From: a virus
Length of the DNA stretch: 20,512 nt
Virus record (IMG/VR): IMGVR_UViG_3300020056_000210
Coordinates: 1-20,512 of that record
Strand: one strand, 5' to 3'
Shown: piece after piece, positions 15,466-20,512 of the stretch
Layout: each line of letters opens with the position of its first letter
Numbering within the stretch: position 1 is the first letter of the stretch
Program-made: the position numbers and the translations under genes
Notes under the pieces: generated by a model
What the model was told of the DNA's origin: nothing
Databases searched by the model: none
Seen by the model: the letters and a program-made list of their open reading frames with translations, nothing else

Positions 15466-15850
15466 AATCGACTAACTCCTTAAGCGTATCTATATTATAC
15501 CATAAAATTTCATGTTTGTCACACCATTCTGCCATAGTAAGTTTGGTACTTTTACTCACTTTCTGATTAGGCTTCATCAGTACAAATATGAGTTCTTGCG
15601 TCTTTGGGAGACACTTAGAGATCGCTCTATACTTCTGCGTGTCTCCTGCACGAAAGTATCCTTTGCACTCAATGAGGTACGACCGTCCCCGGTACTCGTA
15701 CACAAAGTCTGGTGTGTACTTTCGTGGGATGATATAGTCCACTTGGAACGGCTCGTAGCTAAAGCCAAATGGTTGTAACTGCTTTGCGACATCTTTTTCA
15801 AACTCCGACCTGAAGTTTCCTAGCTTAGACTTCCGCGACCTTCGGCTCAT
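15440..15850 (-). CDS. T7 endonuclease I-like Holliday junction resolvase
   Basis: 136 residues, close to the 149 of T7 gp3. It aligns well with T7 endonuclease I: FRSEFEKDVAKQL matches the T7 helix that holds Glu20, giving Glu18 here. YTPDFV gives Asp48 (T7 Asp55), and LIECKG gives Glu61 and Lys63 (T7 Glu65 and Lys67). All four catalytic residues are therefore present. EWCDKHEILWYN (about 108-119) matches the T7 EFCEKHGIKF region. The enzyme cuts branched DNA, and in T7 it resolves replication intermediates and helps break host DNA. GAGGTGG precedes ATG 15850. The start overlaps the upstream exonuclease gene by 26 bases. Confidence 0.9.
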   Translation of the reverse strand: MSRRSRKSKLGNFRSEFEKDVAKQLQPFGFSYEPFQVDYIIPRKYTPDFVYEYRGRSYLIECKGYFRAGDTQKYRAISKCLPKTQELIFVLMKPNQKVSKSTKLTMAEWCDKHEILWYNIDTLKELVDYVSDTRRN

Positions 15851-16679
15851 TGACCACCTCTGTTAAATATCTGGGGCCGCTTGAGTAAAGGAAAGTTCTT
15901 ACTCCGGGCCAGCAGGTATGCTTGTAGGGACAGTAGGAACAACCGACGGCGAGCTTCATGTTTCCACTTTTGCCATCTGGTACGGTTTCGTGGCAGTGCT
16001 CTGGTGCTTCCGGTTGCTCTACGAGCTTTTTTACGCGTTCAATGTGCTCCTCTATGTCGTAAGAAATCTTATCGTACACAGGCGCTTGTGTGTCCTCAGA
16101 ATCGTACATCAGGTACGTCAGGTGTCCGTTCTGTTTGTCCATAGCTAACCAACCAAACGATGTTTCACCTTCGGAGTGTGCGTACCCTTTAATTTGAGCA
16201 ACGTATCCAAACGGATCATCATAAGCAAGACTTCCGTCCTTGAATTTCTTAAACCCAAATGTCGAGACACTTTTAATATCAGTGACAACCCCATCAATTT
16301 TGCAGTCCATAGAACCTGTAACACCCGCAACTTCACACTGTTTCTGTTCATCTGTAACCTCGTGTCCTGATAGTCTGGTGAGAAACAACAGCATCTCTTC
16401 GATCAGATGCCCGTACATAAACTTGACGTACGTGTTAGGCGTCATCTCCTCCTGTACGTCTGGGTTGTTGACTACGTTCCACAGGTAACGATCATCACGC
16501 CCGATGTTAGACATACGCAGCTTACGTCCGTCACGTTTCTCTGTGAACAGGTTAGTCATCAGACGCTTACAGTTTTCACCGAAGCGGTCTATCTCATCGT
16601 AGAGGTCAACACCGTCAGCAGGAGTTTTCTCAGAAACCACCTTGTAGATATCGTCTACCAGTGAGTAAAGTTTGTTCAT
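15825..16679 (-). CDS. Cas4/RecB-like PD-(D/E)XK exonuclease with iron-sulfur cysteines
   Basis: 284 residues from the ATG at 16679. Nuclease motifs: GHLIEE (90-95), GSMDCKIDG (122-130, Asp125/Asp129), TDIKS with Asp134-x-Lys136, and AQIKGY giving Gln162-x3-Tyr166, the QxxxY motif of the RecB/Cas4 group. Four cysteines, Cys37, Cys247, Cys250 and Cys256 (one near the N-terminus, then C-x2-C-x5-C), match the 4Fe-4S arrangement of Cas4 and AddB nucleases. It probably degrades DNA ends, filling the role of T7 gp6 exonuclease. The start at 16679 is preferred over an ATG 24 bases upstream: it forms an ATGA overlap with the preceding gene and has AAGGA a few bases before it. No CRISPR genes are present, so this is not an adaptation protein here. 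Confidence 0.85.
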   Translation of the reverse strand: MNKLYSLVDDIYKVVSEKTPADGVDLYDEIDRFGENCKRLMTNLFTEKRDGRKLRMSNIGRDDRYLWNVVNNPDVQEEMTPNTYVKFMYGHLIEEMLLFLTRLSGHEVTDEQKQCEVAGVTGSMDCKIDGVVTDIKSVSTFGFKKFKDGSLAYDDPFGYVAQIKGYAHSEGETSFGWLAMDKQNGHLTYLMYDSEDTQAPVYDKISYDIEEHIERVKKLVEQPEAPEHCHETVPDGKSGNMKLAVGCSYCPYKHTCWPGVRTFLYSSGPRYLTEVVNEPKVAEV

Positions 16680-16975
16680 GCTGTGTCCTTGTGGTTTATC
16701 CATCGTAGTTTGCGAGTCTTAGGGTGAAAACCTAGAAATCTTACGTTGTATTTAACTTGTTGTTCTGTCCTAGTGTGCTTTATCTGTCCCGTTTTGTGCT
16801 TATTGTGTAGTGTTTTTACGTCAATTAAGATACACTCTCCGTCTTTCCAAGCCACCATATCTACAAATCCGGTTGATCCGGGATTGAGGTAAACTTCGTA
16901 ACCGTTGTCCCATAGCCAAGTAACCGCATAAAACTCTGCTATATCGCCTACTCTACTTGGATCCATTAGTTTCAT
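16676..16975 (-). CDS. small PD-(D/E)XK nuclease
   Basis: 99 residues from ATG 16975. GDIAEFYAVTWLWDNGYEV puts Glu14 in the first helix, GFVDMV puts Asp39 in the core strand, and LIDVKT gives Asp52-x-Lys54: the order E...D...DxK of the PD-(D/E)XK fold. It resembles small phage and archaeal nucleases of the PDDEXK_5 kind. Its substrate cannot be told; a junction or repair nuclease is possible. The chosen start makes a TGATG overlap with the polymerase stop, and GGAG lies 8 bases before it. A longer reading to 17065 would run 90 bases into the polymerase gene and is disfavoured. Confidence 0.75.
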   Translation of the reverse strand: MKLMDPSRVGDIAEFYAVTWLWDNGYEVYLNPGSTGFVDMVAWKDGECILIDVKTLHNKHKTGQIKHTRTEQQVKYNVRFLGFHPKTRKLRWINHKDTA

Positions 16976-18624
16976 CAGTGTGTCTCCGACCACGTTGATC
17001 CAACTTTGTACTCTCCGTCGAGTGGGCATCTGAGTTGAAATGATAGACCAGCCGCCTTGATGCACTCCACTGCGAGCCAGCCGAATTTCTCTGCTTGTTC
17101 TGAAGCCACCTCCGATTGTATCTCGTCATGTACGTTCCCTATAAACTTGTAGTCTATCTTGTGTTGCGTTGCGTAATCGTCCAGTAACACCAGAGCCTTC
17201 TTCATAATGATAGCACCTGCCGCCTGTAGTAACGTGTTCAGTGCACTATGTTCTGATCTGACCCAGAGTTTCCTTCCGTCAAGTCCGATAAGGTGACCCT
17301 TCCTAGACGCTTCTCCAACTCGTTCTCGTAGAGTTTCAAGAGCAGGTGTGTTTCGTAAAAAGCGCCGCTTAAGTTTGCTGCCGTCACCTGCAGTTCCTCC
17401 GACGATGCTTCCAATCTTTGCGTCTCCTGCTCCGTAGAGGAAAGCATAGATGAAAGTCTTTGCCTGAGGCCTAGTTGCAAGTCCCGCAGCAACTTGATTT
17501 CTGGTGTGAATGTCTTCTCTAAGTAGGACATCAGTAAACTCCTCGTCTCCCATGTAGTGAGCCAGCATACGTAGCTCTAGTCCACTAGCGTCAACACCCA
17601 CTAGCTTACGTCCCTCTGGTACAATCCAGCAGTCACGGCACTCCTTGCCAAACTGTGAGTTAACCGAAGGAACCTGTGCCATGTTTGGGTTCTGGTGCGT
17701 CATGCGTCCGGTGACAGCACCGTTTGTTGTAACCCTTCCGTGTACTCTACCGTCGTCCTGTACGTGTTCTATCCACGAGGAGACTTGTGCGTACCGCTTT
17801 TGCAAGAGTAAGTACTCCAGTACACAAACAGCCTCCGGTACGTGTTTGTTCTCTTCCAGCGTCCTCTCGTCCACCTGCGGTCTACCGGACGGCGTGAGTT
17901 CCGACCATACCGCACCCTTAGCTTCAAGTCGTTCAGCCACCTGTTGACGGCTACCGGGGTTAAATACCGTAACCTTATCCTTAAGGCGCTTGCCTGTTTT
18001 CTCAGACCACCTCTCTTCAACAATAGGCGGGAACACCCTCTGGAGTTCTTCCTCAATCTCATACATACGCTCCTTGAACCTAGCGCACAGTGTGTGACAC
18101 AAACGCTGATCCAACAGCCACCCGTTGCGCTCCTGTCCCTGTATGATCCACTGCACCTGATGCTCTAGGTCAATGGATTCCCGTGAGAAACCGTCTAGCT
18201 CCACTCGTAGCCTTTTGTACACCGCCTCAGTCAACTCTACGTCACGTATGCAGTAGTCGATCATGGCTGGAGATAACCTAGTCCAGTCCTCGTGGTCGCC
18301 TTTTGCAAAGCCTAGTATGTTTCCCCAGTTACGCAGAGAGTGTCCACCAGACCTGCTTGGGTCAGCTAACCTAGAGAGGACAAGTGTATCAACGACACTG
18401 CTCCTATCAAAACTAAAGTTCCAGATACGCTCAATAACAGGAACGTCGAAGCCAATTCCGTTGTGGAATATGAAGCTAATCGGCGCTTTGCGAGCCACGT
18501 AATCCTTGAAATCTTTTTCATTACATATTACCTCACTCTCTAGGTTGTGTCGGCAGACTGCACACCAGATTACACTGGGGTTTAGCCCGTCGGTTTCTAT
18601 GTCACAGAAGACTAGGTTACTCAA
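16975..18624 (-). CDS. family A DNA polymerase, T7 gp5-like
   Basis: 549 residues. The 3'-5' exonuclease domain has DIETDG (Asp8, Glu10), HNGIGFD (Asp60) and YCIRD (Tyr124, Asp128), all intact. The polymerase domain has motif A VDASGLELRM (Asp345), motif B RPQAKTFIYAFLYGAG (Arg385, Lys389, Tyr393, Tyr397) and motif C VHDE (499-501). The C-terminal half is very close to T7 gp5 (FIYxFLYGAGDxKIG, HxALNTLLQxAGA). Tyr393 corresponds to E. coli Phe762 and T7 Tyr526. At 549 versus 704 residues it appears to lack the T7 thioredoxin-binding insertion. The start is TTG 18624, overlapping the helicase stop as TTGA. GGAG 8 bases before it supports this, and any later start would lose the first exonuclease motif. 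Confidence 0.93.
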   Translation of the reverse strand: MSNLVFCDIETDGLNPSVIWCAVCRHNLESEVICNEKDFKDYVARKAPISFIFHNGIGFDVPVIERIWNFSFDRSSVVDTLVLSRLADPSRSGGHSLRNWGNILGFAKGDHEDWTRLSPAMIDYCIRDVELTEAVYKRLRVELDGFSRESIDLEHQVQWIIQGQERNGWLLDQRLCHTLCARFKERMYEIEEELQRVFPPIVEERWSEKTGKRLKDKVTVFNPGSRQQVAERLEAKGAVWSELTPSGRPQVDERTLEENKHVPEAVCVLEYLLLQKRYAQVSSWIEHVQDDGRVHGRVTTNGAVTGRMTHQNPNMAQVPSVNSQFGKECRDCWIVPEGRKLVGVDASGLELRMLAHYMGDEEFTDVLLREDIHTRNQVAAGLATRPQAKTFIYAFLYGAGDAKIGSIVGGTAGDGSKLKRRFLRNTPALETLRERVGEASRKGHLIGLDGRKLWVRSEHSALNTLLQAAGAIIMKKALVLLDDYATQHKIDYKFIGNVHDEIQSEVASEQAEKFGWLAVECIKAAGLSFQLRCPLDGEYKVGSTWSETH

Positions 18625-20231
18625 AACTCAGTCTCCGGTGGGTTAGGGTTAGCGCACTCGTGGATGCGTCCTGTAAACTTGTCGTACCGTAGCCAACAGG
18701 CTGGGCCGGTTTCACCTGAATAACGATTCTTGAGTATCCTCACTGTCGTAGTGTTCCTTGTGTCCTCGTCCTCGTGTTGTTGGTTGCGCTCCATACCTAT
18801 GACAATATCGGATAGCTGTGCAATACTCTGGCTACCCCTGAGATCCTGCAAGCTAATGCGTCCTCCGTCTTCATGTGCAGTGCCAGAGCTACGTCGCAGG
18901 TGAGACACTAAGAACAAAGTGATCCCTGTCTCTGCCACCAGTGTACGTAGCTTTGTCATAATCTCGTCTATAGCTTTCCGTTCGTCCCCGTTCTCTTGAG
19001 AAGAAACCACGATTGACAGGTGGTCGAGGATGATATATCGGCAGTCACAGGCCTTTGCCATGTGCCGTACTCTTGAAAGAAGCTCGTCGGCAGACGTTGA
19101 TCCCCAGTGATCGAACAGGTAGTAACGTCCAGACCCCATCGTTGCTTCCCAGTGAGGTCTAAGCTCATCAACAGGCGTGTCTTCCTCCAAGTGGAGTCGC
19201 CTAGATGCTGCCACCGACATAATTCCCAGAGATGTTGTTGCGACATCCTCCTCCAGTGCAAGTACACCGATATTGGCGTCTGTGCGTTGGAGCAGATCGT
19301 ACTCAAGTTCTCTGATAAACTGGGACTTTCCCATACCACTACCGCTTGTGATAGTGACCAATTCGTATGGTCTATGACCTCTCGTGATTTCATTTAGTCC
19401 GTCCCACGGGTACGGTATGCTCTGTACCTGTCGTTTGTTTACTAGTGCTTCCCATGTGTCAGCGCCGGCGATGATACCGTCTGGTCTGTACACCTTTGCG
19501 TCCCACCACGCCTGTGTAAACTCCTGCACACGGTTAGCCATGAGCATTTCAGAGGCGTCCTTCAGTGGTAGCTTACAGATCTTCAGCTTGTTAGGGCTAA
19601 AGAGATCCTTCACCTGCTCTACGGCTAACTCACCGGCCTTGTCTTGGTCAAAACAGATGACCACGTTATCGTAGCCCTCAAGCCACTCTAGCTGTGCCTT
19701 AATCTCCTTTGCTGCACTACTAGCGCCTGACCTGAGTGATACCACATCGTACTTCTGTCCGAACATCTCGTAGACAGACATGGCGTCCAGTTCGCCCTCA
19801 GTGATCGTGACAAACTTACCTCTACCACGGCACTGCTTCTGACCAAACAGACCTACGTTGGACATTGTGCCCGACGATAGGAAGTCCTTGGTCTTGACCA
19901 CGCGAGACTTAGCAGACACTAGCTCGCCTGTATCTACATCGTAGTACGGGTAGTAGTGCCTAGCGATCTTACCGTTAGCGTCGTACTCCACCGTGACCTG
20001 ATAGTGCCTAGTGGTCTTGGCAGACAAACGACGCTCTGGTATCTCAGCTACCACACCGCCCATGTTTAGGTTACTAGGTGTTGACAACTCAGTTTCCTCT
20101 CCTGTTTCACCGTTTACGTGGTAATCGCAGTCAGCAGAAAAACAGTGGCGGCCCCCATTGGAGTACACCGCCACATTGTTCCTACTCCCGCACTTAGGAC
20201 ATTCCTCGTGGTGTAGGAATTTAGACTCCAT
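18621..20231 (-). CDS. bifunctional primase-helicase, T7 gp4-like
   Basis: 536 residues (T7 gp4 has 566). The N-terminal zinc site has Cys11, Cys14, Cys30 and Cys35 (C-x2-C...C-x4-C). The TOPRIM primase core has TITEGELDA (Glu145) and CFDQDKAG (Asp195, Asp197). A linker follows at about 240-275. The DnaB/gp4 helicase domain has Walker A GSGMGKS (297-303, Lys302), ALEE (325-328, catalytic Glu), Walker B YIILDHLS (Asp403), the LVSHLRR segment (441-447) and a C-terminal KNRYSGETG motif (501-509). It makes RNA primers and unwinds DNA at the fork as a ring, working with the polymerase encoded directly after it. ATG 20231 overlaps the upstream TGA as TGATG. Confidence 0.94.
   Translation of the reverse strand: MESKFLHHEECPKCGSRNNVAVYSNGGRHCFSADCDYHVNGETGEETELSTPSNLNMGGVVAEIPERRLSAKTTRHYQVTVEYDANGKIARHYYPYYDVDTGELVSAKSRVVKTKDFLSSGTMSNVGLFGQKQCRGRGKFVTITEGELDAMSVYEMFGQKYDVVSLRSGASSAAKEIKAQLEWLEGYDNVVICFDQDKAGELAVEQVKDLFSPNKLKICKLPLKDASEMLMANRVQEFTQAWWDAKVYRPDGIIAGADTWEALVNKRQVQSIPYPWDGLNEITRGHRPYELVTITSGSGMGKSQFIRELEYDLLQRTDANIGVLALEEDVATTSLGIMSVAASRRLHLEEDTPVDELRPHWEATMGSGRYYLFDHWGSTSADELLSRVRHMAKACDCRYIILDHLSIVVSSQENGDERKAIDEIMTKLRTLVAETGITLFLVSHLRRSSGTAHEDGGRISLQDLRGSQSIAQLSDIVIGMERNQQHEDEDTRNTTTVRILKNRYSGETGPACWLRYDKFTGRIHECANPNPPETEF
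18633..18636 (-). promoter_or_regulatory. ribosome binding site for the TTG start of the DNA polymerase
   Basis: GGAG on the minus strand with 8-base spacing to TTG 18624, within the last codons of the primase-helicase gene. It decides the unusual start codon. A rare start may keep polymerase levels below those of the helicase. Confidence 0.5.
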
Positions 20232-20512
20232 CAGAAGTCCACAGCTTCTTCTGACACCTCTGCTAACTCCAGCACCTTGACAGCTTCCAGATACACTGGA
20301 GTACCGTGTACTGGGTGTGCTGGGCCTGTCTTGTACTTCAGGCGTACACGGGAGTTATAGGGAACCTCACCCTCAAAACGATCACCTTCGGAGTTGTACA
20401 TACCGATGGTGTACTTGGACTTAAACTTGCGTTGCTTGTTGCCCTCGTACTCCTTGATCTTTACACCCTGTGCCGCCAGTGTAGCCGCATCGTCCTCTGA
20501 CATGGTGATGGT
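20231..20512 (-). CDS. probable ssDNA-binding protein, C-terminal part (T7 gp2.5-like), cut by window edge
   Basis: The frame is open to the window edge, giving 93 residues of an incomplete protein; an internal ATG at 20503 should not be taken as the true start. Beta-rich segments (KFKSKYTIGMYN, RFEGEVPYNSRVRLKYKTG, GTPVYLEAVKVLEL) look like OB-fold strands, and lysines and arginines are frequent between them. The C-terminus is acidic and ends in an aromatic residue (VSEEAVDF). An acidic tail ending in Phe is the hallmark of T7 gp2.5, whose tail contacts polymerase and helicase. Its position directly before primase-helicase and polymerase supports this. The upstream half is needed to settle it. 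Confidence 0.6.
   Translation of the reverse strand, partial: TITMSEDDAATLAAQGVKIKEYEGNKQRKFKSKYTIGMYNSEGDRFEGEVPYNSRVRLKYKTGPAHPVHGTPVYLEAVKVLELAEVSEEAVDF

Noticed and set aside
15825-16679. Cas4-like nuclease as a sign of a CRISPR-Cas locus
   Set aside because: No repeat-spacer array or other cas gene is visible, and its neighbours are all phage replication genes.
16680-16703. Eight extra N-terminal residues for the Cas4-like nuclease
   Set aside because: The internal ATG at 16679 forms an ATGA overlap with the previous gene and has a better ribosome site, as elsewhere in this block.
16976-17065. Thirty extra N-terminal residues for the small nuclease
   Set aside because: They would lie inside the polymerase C-terminus; ATG 16975 at the polymerase stop has GGAG in place.
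17842-18168. Plus-strand ORF of 108 codons opposite the polymerase
   Set aside because: Antisense to the polymerase thumb region, which has good motif support; composition typical of a shadow frame.

Overview
The window reads as part of the genome of a lytic, short-tailed (podovirus-like) double-stranded DNA phage, most likely from an uncultured marine source. Three things point to this. The genes are packed almost without gaps, with ATGA, TAATG and TGATG overlaps. One block carries virion and lysis genes and the opposing block carries a T7-like replication kit. Several proteins resemble hypothetical proteins I recall from marine phage metagenomes. No integrase, repressor, rRNA, tRNA, CRISPR array or bacterial housekeeping gene is visible. 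No host can be named.

Plus strand, 1-12840 (lysis and virion block). It opens with the 3' end of a small phage protein and a coiled-coil protein with a C-terminal membrane helix. Two small holin-like membrane proteins follow, lying in one reading frame and separated only by a TAG codon. Next is a 1046-residue, extremely cysteine-rich, acidic protein with a 13-glycine linker. It is the least explained gene here. Then come a neck adaptor (SU10/P22 type), a nozzle/stabilization-type protein carrying a 57-bp in-frame tandem duplication, and a 77-residue fibre-like protein. Four consecutive proteins (349, 475, 537 and 555 residues) have the look of internal virion or DNA-ejection proteins. A 60-residue protein with a GTG start closes the block.

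Minus strand, 20512-12835 (replication and nucleotide block, read leftwards). It holds a probable ssDNA-binding protein (cut by the window edge), a T7 gp4-like primase-helicase and a T7-like family A DNA polymerase with a TTG start. These are followed by a small PD-(D/E)XK nuclease, a Cas4/RecB-like nuclease with a four-cysteine iron-sulfur pattern, T7 endonuclease I, a small acidic protein, a DUF3310 protein, a small unknown, and a monomeric class II (adenosylcobalamin-dependent) ribonucleotide reductase.

The minus-strand genes would unwind, prime and copy DNA, degrade or recombine DNA, resolve junctions and supply deoxynucleotides. The plus-strand genes would build the tail neck and ejection machinery and lyse the cell. 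The two blocks converge and their last codons overlap by 6 bp at 12835-12840, with no room for an intergenic terminator. No stretch over 300 bases lacks a gene. No phage RNA polymerase, capsid, portal or terminase gene lies in the window.
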